The notes beneath the pieces were generated by a model that did no database searches, was not told the origin of the DNA, and saw only the letters and a program-made list of their open reading frames with translations. Of a DNA stretch of 64,000 nt, positions 32,480-42,057 are shown piece by piece (positions within the stretch are counted from its first letter, which is position 1; each line of letters begins with the position of its first letter). The translations under genes and the position numbers were made by a program. The stretch covers positions 4,238,501 to 4,302,500 of the forward strand of contig OX621263.1 of the NCBI GenBank assembly GCA_951640165.1. Direction: 5' to 3'. This DNA is from Pseudoips prasinana (Eukaryota; Arthropoda; Insecta; Lepidoptera; Nolidae).

Positions 32480-32603
32480 CTGTGGGTATCCTTTCGACGT
32501 CTATGTCAGCCGAGTCGTAGGTGCGCAGCGACGAGATCAGGTTGGAGTTGGACAGGGACAGCAGCGCCGTCGCTGTGTTCAGGAAGACTTCGTCTATGCC
32601 TTG
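32480..32603 (-). CDS. Rab GTPase, exon after G5
   Basis: Acceptor TTCCACAG, donor GTAATT. It reads QGIDEVFLNTATALLSLSNS, then NLISSLRTYDSADIDVERIP. (G)IDEVFLN matches the alpha-5 helix start (IEELF) of Rab proteins. It sits about 35 bp from the RTE fragment at 32240-32445. Confidence 0.92.
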
Positions 32604-32653
32604 CTGTGGAACAAATGTGAGCGATTCATTCTATGAAAATATTTCCTCGCCAT

Positions 32654-32910
32654 CATCATCATCATTACAGCTTAAATAAGTCCACTGCTGGACAAGCCTC
32701 CCTCAAGAATCATCTTGAGGGGATATGCCATAATCGCCACGCTTGGCAGGCGGGTTGGCGATCGCAGTATGATGGTCGTAGTACTCAGAAGGAAGCTGCT
32801 TCCCGTCCTCTGGTAGATATTCCCTCGGGTCGACTTCTACGCCCCCCACGGGATGAGATGGGGTGATGATATTCTGATTCTGATATTTGTCGCCGTCACC
32901 ACACAGCAGT
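32654..32910 (-). mobile_element. ACTGCTGTG-type short retroelement, intact with 13-bp TSD
   Basis: About 257 bp bounded by the 13-bp direct repeat ATTTCCTCGCCAT (32641-32653 and 32911-32923). On the minus strand it begins ACTGCTGTGTGGTGACGGCG and ends in a GATGATGATG tail. By eye it is identical to the copy at 57317-57567 over almost its whole length, so one or both are very recent. Its tail (TTGTCCAGCAGTGGACTT) resembles the RTE LINE 3' end. Confidence 0.9.
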
Positions 32911-32984
32911 ATTTCCTCGCCATATTACTATGTTAGTACTTTCTTGTTTAACCTAGTATCTATAATAATAGTTTTTTCTGGTTA

Positions 32985-33060
32985 TGGACCATGAAATCAT
33001 GGATCATGGGTTCGATTCCCACCCACGACAGATATTTGTGTACATGAATATATTATTATT
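32985..33060 (+). mobile_element. tRNA-headed SINE (family 1), fragment
   Basis: CATGGGTTCGATTCCCACCC, then ACGACAGATATTTGTGTACA; then a direct jump to TATTATTATT. Confidence 0.7.
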
Positions 33061-33130
33061 AATTCTATGAAAATAAAATATTTCTTCGCCACATTACAAT
33101 GTTATTATTTTCTTGTTTAACCTCGTAACA
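33061..33130. repeat. Local duplicate of the SINE-flanking DNA
   Basis: ATTCTATGAAAATAAAATAT, TTCTTCGCCACATTACAATG and TTTTCTTGTTTAACCT repeat the sequence at 32630-32653 joined to 32924-32955 (the site before SINE insertion). Confidence 0.7.
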
Positions 33131-33216
33131 ACAATAATATCCTGGGACATTATTTACACACGGATATCTGATCCCAAACTAAGCAGAGCTCGTACTATGG
33201 AAACCAGGGAACTGAT
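33131..33216 (-). mobile_element. tRNA-headed SINE (family 1), part left of the hAT-like insertion
   Basis: ATCCTGGGACATTATTTACA ... CTATGGAAACCAG, broken after GAACTGAT at 33216; it continues at 38391 (ATATTACATATGG). Confidence 0.85.
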
Positions 33217-33707
33217 CAGGGACCGGACAACCCCGCTTCTGAGTTAAGCCGTTTGATAGGGTAACCCGTTCATTGGGTAACTCGTATCGCAGTGTTACCC
33301 TTTGATTGACTTACAGCCTCGAAACCCAGTGAAAGGGTTAACACGTTTCTTATGGTAACCACAGGAAGGGGTTAACCCCTTCAATGACTTAAGCCCTTGA
33401 ATAGCTTACCTTCTTGAAAAGGTTTTATTCGAGTTAACTTGAATTACCCAATCAACTTAGCAGCGTGTAGATGGGAGTAGGTATACTCGCACCCGTGCGG
33501 TGCCTCATTGCCTAACTACTTTTAGGTAGGCACAACAAATTTGACGAACGAACGACTTTTTATATTTAAATTTGAAAGTTTAGTGACGACAAATAGTCGA
33601 GCTAATAATTAACGTGTTATTTAAAGAACTGACTTACTTTAATCTTAATATTGTGACAATCTGTATGATGTGATTATATTTTGTTAAATAATTATTATAA
33701 TATTTTG

Positions 33708-33950
33708 CTGTGTGGTGATGGCATAGGATATCATCACCCCATTTTATCACGTAGGGGGCGCAGAAATCGACCGAGGGCATACCTACCAGAGAACCGGCAG
33801 CAGCGTTTATCTATGAACTATGACCATTAAACTTTCTTTCGCCAACCCGTCTGCCAAGCTATGGGGCTCTGGGGGTCTGCCAAGCTCCCATTCTTTGGGG
33901 AGGCTTTTGTCCAGCAGTGGACGTACTTTGTCTGACATGAGGACGATGAA
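33708..33950 (+). mobile_element. ACTGCTGTG-type short retroelement, diverged
   Basis: TGCTGTGTGGTGATGGCATA, CACGTAGGGGGCGCAGAAAT, CGCCAACCCGTCTGCCAAGC and TTTTGTCCAGCAGTGGACGT. It has a small internal duplication (GTCTGCCAAGCT twice). Inside the hAT-like element. Confidence 0.75.
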
Positions 33951-33956
33951 ATAATG

Positions 33957-34217
33957 GACGGGCGTGTTGGCATGGTTGGCAAATGCTTGCTTTTCACGCC
34001 GGAGCTCGTGGGTTCGATTCCATCTAGGAAAGATATTGGTGTGCATGAACATGTCTGTTTGTCCTGAGTCTGGGTGTAATTATCTATATAAGTATGTATT
34101 CACAAAAGAAAAGTAGTATATGTAATATATCAGTTATCTGGTTTCCATAGTACAAGCTCTGCTTAGTTTGGGATCAGATGGCCGTGTGTAAATAATGTCC
34201 CTGGATATTATTATTAT
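33957..34217 (+). mobile_element. tRNA-headed SINE (family 1), near full length
   Basis: GTTGGCATGGTTGGCAAATG (A-box side), GCTCGTGGGTTCGATTCCAT (B box), body and GGATATTATTATT end. Inside the hAT-like element. Confidence 0.85.
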
Positions 34218-34682
34218 TTAAATTATTGTGTAAAATGAACTGATATATTATGGGTATTCTAAAACATCATTGACGTGACTAAAATGTTCATTATCATAAG
34301 AATATTATCACTTTAAGAATTTTCAGAGTCAAGCAATCTTAGATTATGTAACTGTCTATATATTTCATATATAGACAGCAACCTTGGTCTGATAAAAATA
34401 CATTTAGGCGACCACCTAGGTACAAGTTTTTCAAGACTAATTCTGTATTCAATAAAGTTCTTTACCGTAATTTCATATTAGTTACTAATTTATTTGCAAA
34501 TATAGTTGAAATAAAAATACGGCTTCTGTGGCCTCATTAATTGGCTTAAGGCAACTGCCTGTATTTTTGTGACAAGAAGTCGTCTGCAAAAATGACAAAC
34601 TGGCTATCTCATATATCTTTTACAGAAACCAATGGGCTTAGAATTTGACAAATGGATGACAATCTAGTAGGACAATCAATTC

Positions 34683-35275
34683 TACGGCTTCCGTAGCCAA
34701 ATGGCAAAAAAACGGAACCCTTATAGATTCGTCACGTCTGTCTGTCTGTCCGTCCGTATGTCGCAGCCACTTTTTTCCTAAACTATAAGAGCTGTACTGT
34801 TGAAACTTGGTAGATGTATTCTGTGAACCGCATTAAGATTTTCTCTCAAAAATAGAAAAAGAACAATAATTTTGGGGGTTCCCCATACATAGAACTGATG
34901 CTAATTTTTTTTTCATCGTACCTTTACATGTGGGGGATCTATGGATAGGTCTTCAAAAATGATATTGAGGTTTCTAATATCATATTTTTCTTAAACGAAT
35001 AGTTTGAGCAAGAGACACTTCCAAAGTAGTAAAATGTGTGCCCCCCCCCCCTTGTAACTTCTAAAATAGGACAATGACAAAACTGAAAAAAATATATGAT
35101 GTACATTACCATGCAAACTTCCACTGAAAATTGGTTTGATCGAAATCTAGTAAGTAGATTTTTTTAAGACGTCATAAATCGTAAACCGCAATTACCGTTC
35201 ATTTAATCAACTGAGATACTTGCTGCTATGGAACCCTTCATGGGCGAGTCCGACTCGCACTTGGCCTGTTTTTTA
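34683..35275 (+). mobile_element. GGCTTCCGTAGCC repeat, copy 1
   Basis: CTTCCGTAGCCAAATGGCAA, GTCTGTCTGTCCGTCCGTAT, AAGAGCTGTACTGTTGAAAC and, at the end, GGAACCCTTCATGGGCGAGT with CCGACTCGCACTTGGCC. The same order occurs at 42741-43322. The start (TTCCGTA) and end (TATGGAACC) are complementary, so a short TIR is possible. Confidence 0.8.
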
Positions 35276-35699
35276 AATATGTTATAACGTTTTTCGAAAA
35301 AAAGAAGGTTACCGCCGCTCTTGCAAGTAAATTGCAAGCTATTAGCTTTAACAGCGTGTTCATTTCTGATTACATTAATAAAGATATGGACGTTTGTATT
35401 AATAGTTATAGTATTTACATATCTCTCAGTCACCAACATTTTAGTCGTCGATCATACCAATTTAATCAATATCTTCTATTATTCTAGAGCAATGAGCTGC
35501 CAATAATCTTGTAATTTTTTTATGATAACTGCCATTGTCACTAGTGATTGAAAAAGAATTCAACACCTCTCAAACTTAATTTTTTAGGAAAACGCCTGTT
35601 TGTTGTTTTAAAATTTTCCAAACAGCTAAATTTCTAACTGACTAACTTGGCCTCGTCTGAAATATTGTAATTTAATGCCTAAAGACCTTTTAAGATTAG

Positions 35700-37475
35700 A
35701 TTAGCATGGTTCTTAAACAATTTAAGAACAATAAAGCTCCTGGTGATAACAGAGTTACAATAGAGCTTTTTAAGGCGGATGGTATACCAATCCTACGAGC
35801 TTTTCAGAAGTTATTTAACTTCGTCATACTAAAAGGTCAAACGTCACAATATTGGTGTGGTAGTGCTTTCTTCAATAAGGGCGATAAAAACCCTTTGAAA
35901 AAATAACAGACCCATCACGTTACTGAGCCATGTTTACAAGTTGTTTTCGAGAGTCATTACGAATCGTCTCACGCACAGGTTTGACATCAACCACCCTCCT
36001 GAACAAGCCGGTCGCCGAAAATGCTTTAGTACCATATACCACATACATACGCAGCGGCAAGTTATTCAGAAGACCGAGGATATATCCAGCCATTATGCTT
36101 AGCGTTTGATTGAATCGAAACCTGGATGTACTGTGATCTTTCCAAAATTCCAAATTAACTACTGGTATGTCGAGGTGTTAAAGTGTTTGTATGAGAACTC
36201 GCAACGTATACGATTGCAGCGAGGCGTGAGACAGGGGGATATAACATCTCCATCTCCAGAACTATTCATCACTGCATTGGAAGATGTCTTTAAGCTCCTG
36301 GACTGAAAGGCTTTGGCATCAATCTCAATGGCGAATACATCCCTCACCTTCGTAATCATGGCTGAAACATTGAAATACCTCGGTACAATGCTCGAAGACT
36401 TCAGCAGGGTCTCTCTACTAGTGGGTCTCAAAATGAACATGGATAAGACGAATATCATGTTGAACATTCAGGTTGCACCCATTCCAGTTAAGGTAAGGGA
36501 CTCTGCACTCGAGGTTGTGGAGAGCTATATCTATACCTAGGACAGACCACCCCACTAGGGAGGCGGTCCAACGCGGTGGTTTTCACCGAAATCTGCGTGC
36601 GCCAAGAGAACGGGAGGGCGCCAGAAGAAACGTTCATTGAGTACCGCGATCTGTTTATGGCGCAGTCGCTGTGCCGGACTGGCAGAAGTCGGCAAATAGC
36701 GAGGACAATCCAGAGCCCTCTCAGGGTACGTGTGGGACCATCATACCATCTGGAACTTTTCGCATAAGGGGTGCACCGGAGCAACATACCCGCGTTCCCG
36801 GGGCTCCCCCATCAGGCGCCAAGAGAAGCCCACGGCAGGTAGGTTTAGTCGGTGCGAGTCTGACGCATCCATCCGTAAACATTTTTGCGGGTGGCATACG
36901 TAGGCATTCGACCTGCCTTATCAAAAAAAAGGTAAGAGGTCCACTTCGAGTAGGAGATCAATTGTAGAATCTAACTTGCCAGGGCAGCGTTCGGAAAGCT
37001 AAGCTTCTGGTCCCAAATAATAATCAAAAGTCTTCGATTAGTATGTGTTGCCTCTGACGAATTAGGGAACCAAGACGTAATCGCTCACTACGGGACTAAT
37101 AAAACGGCTCATGGTCACCCAAAGAGCAATGGAGTACGCCATGTTCGGAGTTTCCCTCCGAGATCAAATCACAAATCTCAAGATCCAACCAAGAGAGGCA
37201 AATCAAAAAAACCGACATAGCTTGAATAATTGCCAAGCAAATGTGGCGGTGGGCAGGGTACATAGCTTGCAGAATCTACGGCCGCTGGGGCAGAAAGTTT
37301 CTCAAGTGGCGACCATGAACCGAAAAACGCAGCGTGGGCCCCCAACAAGATGGACCGATGATCTTGCGAGGGCCGATGACAGCCGCTGGATGCGGGCAAG
37401 GCAGCATCTGCAGTTGTGGAGTATCTTTGGGAAGCAATGGACTTTGCCCAGCAGTACCTTCGGCTGATATGATGA
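35700..37475 (+). mobile_element. RTE-type LINE, RT domain to 3' end, broken
   Basis: RT blocks in order: MVLKQFKNNKAPGDNRVTIE (35706), PPEQAGRRKCFSTIYH (about 35990), LQRGVRQGDITSPSPELFIT (36210), YLGQTT (36530), RVTQRAMEYA.FGVSLRDQI (37110), GPPTRWTDDLARADDSRWMR (37335) and the tail CCCAGCAGTACCTTCGGCTG with GATGATGAT. Many frameshifts. About 410 bp of foreign sequence (36556-36970) splits YLGQTT from RAAFGKL. The YADD block is lost. Inside the hAT-like element. Confidence 0.85.
36556..36970 (-). mobile_element. GC-richer insert within the RTE LINE
   Basis: This block interrupts the RT reading. On the minus strand a long frame reads RQVECLRMPPAKMFTDGCVR and SGAPLMRKVPDGMMVPHVP. I do not recognise a domain. 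It is most likely another short retroelement; limits are set by where RTE sequence stops and resumes. Confidence 0.5.
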
Positions 37476-37577
37476 TAATGATGATGGTTATGATGATGAT
37501 GCATCTATTCAATAACGGTGTACGCCACCACGCCTCCGCGGTTTAACTTTAACAGAATGAAAATCAAATTCTTTGTT

Positions 37578-37960
37578 ATAATATAATTATGTCCTCCTAG
37601 CCGAATTTCGGCCCCAGCGGCCAGTCTCAATGGAGACTGGCCATGTGAGCGGGACATACCACAAGTGTGTGTGCAAACATGGTGCAAACACAGGAGCACT
37701 ATCTATTCCATCACTCTCATTATCCGATGGGACGACTAGCGGAACGACCGGAAGGTCAGGTACAGGATCGACGGCTTTACGTGATCTCCGAGGCATGAAG
37801 CTATAATACCGCCAACTCCCAGACTTCGGGCTGACACTAAGAAATTTTTCTTTTTACGTAAAAATCCCATAGACACTTTTGGCCCAACCCGGGATTTGAA
37901 CCCAGGACCTCGTTATCTACGTTTGAAGACGCTATCACTAGACCAACGAAGCGTAACACA
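37578..37960 (-). mobile_element. tRNA-headed SINE (family 3), near full length
   Basis: On the minus strand the head is CGTTGGTCTAGTGATAGCGT with B box GGGTTCAAATCCCGG. The body contains GACTAGC/CGTCCCATCGGATAATGAGA and GGAATAGATAGTGCTCCTGT, ending near GGCCGAAATTCGGCTAGGAG. Other copies: 52389-52545 and the split copy at 63313-63835. Confidence 0.75.
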
Positions 37961-38390
37961 TACTTTAAAAAAAGAACTGCTAAATTGCTTTTACTTAATT
38001 CTGTAGTACCTACCGAGTTCCAAATTAAAAGAAGTTATGACAATAAACAAGAACAGACACGAAAAATTTAATATTACAGTGTTTAGCGACAAGCAAAATT
38101 GAACTTTAAAATAATAAATTCCAAATTATTACGACTAGATGTCACGTGCGGTGGTGTTTATGTAATTACCAAACCAATTTCGATGCGATAGAGTGCATAT
38201 TACAATGTCTTGGCTGGAATGGCTTACCCTGTTACAGTGTTACAGGGTATGAAAGGGTAACCCTTTCGGAAGCGGTTCATTACACCCGTTCGAAGGTGTA
38301 ACTCGTATCATAGGGTTTATTTTTTAAGCGCTTAAAAATACCCGTTCAAAAACCCGTTCAACGAGTATCCGGACGGTCCCTGGAACTGAT

Positions 38391-38447
38391 ATATTACATA
38401 TGGTACTACTTTTATTGAACGCGGGTAAAACCGCGGGGCACAGCTAG
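38391..38447. mobile_element. SINE remnant and Helitron-like 3' end right of the hAT-like element
   Basis: ATATTACATATGG continues the SINE broken at 33216. From 38415 the sequence is GAACGCGGGTAAAACCGCGG, then GGCACAGCTAG, the terminal hairpin of a Helitron-like copy. Confidence 0.75.
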
Positions 38448-38499
38448 TCATACCTAAGATTGAAATAGCAGTAAATAGGCGATACCATTACTAACGTGT

Positions 38500-38570
38500 A
38501 AATGTGTGAGTGAGTGTGTGTGCGGTGCGCGCGTGTGAAATGTAAGTGTTCGTGCGCGCGCGCGTTTCAG
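38500..38570. repeat. Alternating purine-pyrimidine tract
   Basis: GTGTGAGTGAGTGTGTGTGC and GTGCGCGCGCGCG runs; a simple-sequence tract with Z-DNA potential. Confidence 0.7.
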
Positions 38571-38593
38571 TAAGTAATCGGTCGTAAAATATA

Positions 38594-38820
38594 TTACACT
38601 AAGCTGGTTAAAAATAAAATTACACTAACCTGGTTAAAAAATAAAGTTACACCAACCTGGTTAAAAAATAAAATTACACTAACCTGGTTAAAAAATAAAC
38701 TTACACTAACGTGGTTAAAAAATTAAATTACACTAATCTGGTTAAAAAATAAAATTACAGTAATCTGGTTAAAAATAAAATTACACTAAACTAGTTTAAA
38801 ATAAAATTACACTAACCTGG
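38594..38820 (-). repeat. Tandem array of the Rab exon 5' splice site
   Basis: Nine units of 26-27 bp, plus-strand consensus TTACACTAACCTGGTTAAAA plus AATAAAA. In transcript sense each unit is ...AACCAG|GTTAGTGTAA.... The last unit is the true exon/intron junction. Units at 38620, 38647, 38674 and 38701 keep GT at the splice position; those at 38594, 38728, 38755 and 38781 have lost it. Confidence 0.9.
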
Positions 38821-38888
38821 TCATGTAACGCGGATGTTTCGCAGTAGGTGGCGCCTATTGAGGCTGCGAACTGAGCCGCTTCACTCGC
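38817..38888 (-). CDS. Rab GTPase, G5 exon
   Basis: Twenty-four codons: ASEAAQFAASIGATYCETSA then LHDQ. The guanine-binding G5 motif is ETSAL where Rab proteins usually have ETSAK, a change at the Lys. Acceptor TATTGCAG; donor CCAG|GTTAGT. The donor and the last bases of the exon are repeated eight more times downstream (38594-38806). Confidence 0.92.
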
Positions 38889-39131
38889 CTGCAATAGTAA
38901 AATAAATAAATAAAAAAAAAGGGTTTTATTCATATAAACTTTAAAAAAAGCGCTTGTAAATAGTCAGAACATGTTTGTAGTAATATAATTATTTCTATTA
39001 TCTATTTATATCTATTATTAAATAAAGTTTTAGAATATGATCCATCCTTGGACTTATTTACATGCACGGAACCGAGATTTCTAGCTACAGCCAATCTTTA
39101 TTTAGAAACTAATGTTTGTGTTTAAATTTGA

Positions 39132-39381
39132 CGGTCACCATAGCCTAGTTGGTAGTGCTCCTGCTTACGAAGCTGGTGGTCCTGGGTTCGAATCCCGGTA
39201 AGTGCAAATATTTGTGTGATGAGCACGAATATTTGTTTCTGAGTCACGGATGTTTTCTATGTATATATGTATTTATCTATCTATATAAGTATGTATATCG
39301 TCGCCTGGTACCCATAGTACAAGCTTTGCTTAGTTTGGGGCTAGGATGATCTGTGTGACATTGTCCCCAGATATTATATAA
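39132..39381 (+). mobile_element. tRNA-headed SINE (family 4), copy 1
   Basis: Head GGTCACCATAGCCTAGTTGG and CCTGGGTTCGAATCCCGGTA (B box). Body ATTTGTTTCTGAGTCACGGA, TATATAAGTATGTATATCGT, TTAGTTTGGGGCTAGGATGA; end ATATTATA. Near-identical copies at 39759 and 56391. Confidence 0.9.
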
Positions 39382-39611
39382 TGCTACTCCTAGCTCAATA
39401 ACCGGGTGATTGTTTTCGGATAATGATAGCGTTACCGCAAAATGTTTATTCAAATATTAAATATTATTCTATTCTCATGTTTAATGTAAAAATATAACTA
39501 TTAATTATATTATAAGTTGTAAATGTTATAATAATCATATCATTGTTTCTACTGAAAAAGTTTCTCCACCAAGAAAATATTTCTAATTGCACATTTAAGA
39601 ACTTCATAATA

Positions 39612-39756
39612 GGTGGAAAAGTCTACTGCTGGACAAAAGCCTCCCTCAAATCTTAGGAGGATATGCCATAATCGCCACGCTTGGCAGACGGGTTGGCGAT
39701 CGCAGTATGATGGCCATAGTAGACAGAGAGACGCTGCTGCCGTCCTCTGGTAGATA
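39612..39756 (-). mobile_element. ACTGCTGTG-type short retroelement, truncated
   Basis: GTCTACTGCTGGACAAAAGC, ATATGCCATAATCGCCACGC and CGTCCTCTGGTAGATAT; then cut by the next SINE. Confidence 0.8.
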
Positions 39757-39758
39757 TC

Positions 39759-40010
39759 GACGGTCACCGTAGCCTAGTTGGTAGTGCTCCTGCATACGAA
39801 GCTGGTGGTCCTGGGTTCGAATCCCGGTAAGGACAAATATTTGTGTGATGAGCACGAATATTTGTTTCTGAGTCATGGATGTTTTCTATGTATTCAAGTA
39901 TTTATCTATCTATATAAGTATGTATATCGTCGCCTGGCACCCATAGTACAAGCTTTGCTTGGTTTGGGGCTAGGATGATCTGTGTGACATTGTCCCTATA
40001 TATTATTATA
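39759..40010 (+). mobile_element. tRNA-headed SINE (family 4), copy 2
   Basis: Same blocks as 39132-39381, from GGTCACCGTAGCCTAGTTGG to GTGACATTGTCCCTATATAT. Confidence 0.9.
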
Positions 40011-40084
40011 TTATCACATGTTAATTATCACTTTTATTTTCAATATATTATATAAGGGTATTTTAATATGAATACAACTTATAA

Positions 40085-40470
40085 AATATATGGGCTACAT
40101 GGAGAGAAATTTCCGCACAATCCTGGCATTCGCCAGCAAAACCGCCTTCAGCATGTAACTCTCCAGCCAGATATCAAACCCTAAACTTGCAAGGTTGATT
40201 TTCAGGGATTTAGGAATAACTCCATTTGTGGATATAACAATAGGTATGATCGCAGGTCTTTCGGTTCTCCAAATTTGCGCATATTCAAAACTCAGATCAA
40301 GGTATTTTTAATTTTTTTCTTTTTCTGCGTTAGATATGTTTTCATCATACGCTATTGTTATATCTGCAAATGATGTCTTTTTATTATTATATTCCCTCAG
40401 GTCAATACTTTCATCCCATGGTATTCTGGCTAATGCATTCGGTCCACTTTTCCACTGGTGTTTCTACTCC
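40085..40470 (-). mobile_element. R2/R4-type LINE fragment, C-terminal endonuclease
   Basis: The minus-strand frame (one break) reads YNNKKTSFADITIAYDENIS, KYLDLSFEYAQIWRTERPAI, IPIVISTNGVIPKSLKINLA and LKAVLLANARIVRKFLSM. D..IP.D.....K..KYLDL..E....W....IPIVIS..G.IPK.L is the pattern of the C-terminal restriction-like endonuclease region of R2/R4/NeSL-type elements, as far as I know them. Same family as 56762-56989. Confidence 0.65.
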
Positions 40471-40597
40471 GTATAGTGTGGGCAAAGGCCCAGAGGCCAA
40501 TTGCCCCTAATCGTAACTGAGTCCACATTTTTTACCAACTGCACATGTCAGAGGTGGTAAATGTTATCTAATTATGATTGCGAAAGTGTATGCATAC

Positions 40598-40670
40598 CTG
40601 TACAGCTCGCAGATCCGACAGATCGCTCTTATTGCCCACTAAAGATAATACCATGGCCTCAGGCACGTTG
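40598..40670 (-). CDS. Rab GTPase, G4 exon
   Basis: Reads NVPEAMVLSLVGNKSDLSDL then RAVQ. NKSD is the NKxD guanine-specificity motif. Acceptor GTTTTCCAG, donor GTATGC; phases match both neighbours. Confidence 0.95.
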
Positions 40671-41399
40671 CTGGAAAACAAAATATATCTATGAGTAGAT
40701 ATTTAGCTCTAGCTAGTACATTTTTTTTTTTTTTTTTTTGCATCCTATTATGGAGCAAAGGCTCGCACGTTCAGTGCATCCGCCAGTTTCGAGTTGGCTA
40801 GTACTTTGTCTCTTGACAACCACCATTCAGATATAATTAAGTATTTAATTATATTAAATTAAGTAACCTGACATCTGAATGATAAAGTAAATGTTGGTGG
40901 AGTGCTTTCTATTCCAATTCTTCACAAATTTTAATGATGTATTTATCCGAACCCCATGAAAATGAATAAAAATGTTGGATATGTGTCACAAAATAAAAGA
41001 AACATGGAAAAAAAGCGGGTAAAAAACAGGTAGGGGGGTCGCGTGATGAAAAAGGTTGAAAAACACGGTTTATACAAATTATAACATATTCGAGAACTGC
41101 CTCTCCACGTTGTAGAGCACGCCATCTCTTATCCATAAGCAGAAGTTATAATACGTATATTTTTCAGTAATTATAAGTTAAGAAAACGGCAAGCTATGAG
41201 TTTGAGTTCTTTATGGTCGAAGAGTTTGAGTCCTTTTTTATTGAGTTTTGAAAGGTCATTGTTTCTACAAAAAAAGGTTTATCCACAAAAAACCCGTCGG
41301 GCATAGCTGAAAATTTTTCCTAATGTTATAAGTTCTTCTTATGGATAAGAATTGCATTAATTCTTATGGATTAGAGCTGCACATCGCTGTGTAATAGTT

Positions 41400-41490
41400 T
41401 TCCATTTCGTTACTAGATGGCGCTAAATAAATAATAATAATCTTTAGTTCCAATATTCGTTAATAGATGGCGCTTGCACTTACACACCGT
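41400..41490. repeat. Two AGATGGCGCT motifs
   Basis: CTAGATGGCGCTAAAT and ATAGATGGCGCTTGCA, 53 bp apart in an intron; a third (ACAGATGGCGCT) is near 19608. Frequent in lepidopteran DNA and similar to insulator-protein sites, but nothing more can be said. Confidence 0.3.
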
Positions 41491-41552
41491 AATATTTATT
41501 ATGACATTTCGAAAGAGTATATGGAAGCATTTTAATTGCAAAAATTACCCAC

Positions 41553-41695
41553 CTTTGTAATTCTTTGACCCATCCTTTAATTGCAGTAAAACTGTTGAGA
41601 CTGGTGATATCGAACACTAGAAGGGCTGCGTTCGCATTTCTGTAGTACATGGGGGCCATCGAACGAAAGCGCTCCTGTCCTGCTGTGTCCCATAC
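41553..41695 (-). CDS. Rab GTPase, G3/switch II exon
   Basis: Reads [20 protein letters not shown], then [20 protein letters not shown] and GWVKELQ. WDTAGQE is G3 with the catalytic Gln. SMAPMYYR and W.VKEL fit the Rab5/22/31-like group best. Acceptor GTTTCCAG, donor GTGGGT. Confidence 0.96.
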
Positions 41696-41842
41696 CTGGA
41701 AACGGGATAATGATATGTGATTATTAGTAACACGATTACCAGTAGGTCTTAAAACCGAAAAGACACCGTGTTTTTATAGACCTCGCCCTCACTAGAGAAA
41801 TTAATCCCCGTATCGCGGGGTACATAATATAATTGCCTGCAG

Positions 41843-42050
41843 ACTGCACGTGTGGCGCAGCGGCTAAGATAGTCGCCTCGCCACTTCGTGTCGCGGGTTC
41901 GAGTCCCGCGCCGGACAACTATTTGTGTGACCCATAAATAGTTGTTCTGAGTCTGGATGTAATTTATTCCGTCTATTATATGTTTGTAAAGTACTCCGCG
42001 ACACAGGGATTAGATTCCCTAGTGCGGGTGTTGTCTTTTATAAAAGAAAA
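41843..42050 (+). mobile_element. tRNA-headed SINE (family 2), copy 2
   Basis: CGTGTGGCGCAGCGGCTAAG (A box), GCGGGTTCGAGTCCCGCGCC (B box), body with AACTATTTGTGTG and GGGTGTTGTCTTTTATAAAA tail. Faces copy 3 tail to tail. Confidence 0.9.
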
Positions 42051-42057
42051 AGAAAAA

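Larger units (their letters stand above)
33217..38382. mobile_element. hAT-like composite element, 5.17 kb, 8-bp TSD
   Basis: Left end CAGGGACCGGACAACCCCGC; right end, in reverse complement, CAGGGACCGTCCGGATACTC. The octamer GAACTGAT stands at both edges (33209-33216, 38383-38390), and removing the element restores the SINE. Eight-bp duplications and ends starting CAGGG are hAT hallmarks. Both subterminal zones (33230-33480 and 38220-38370) are full of GGGTAAC/GTTACCC-like motifs, as expected of transposase-binding regions. No transposase frame was seen. The interior is occupied by other repeats, so it either moved as a large non-autonomous unit or grew by nested insertion. Confidence 0.85.
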
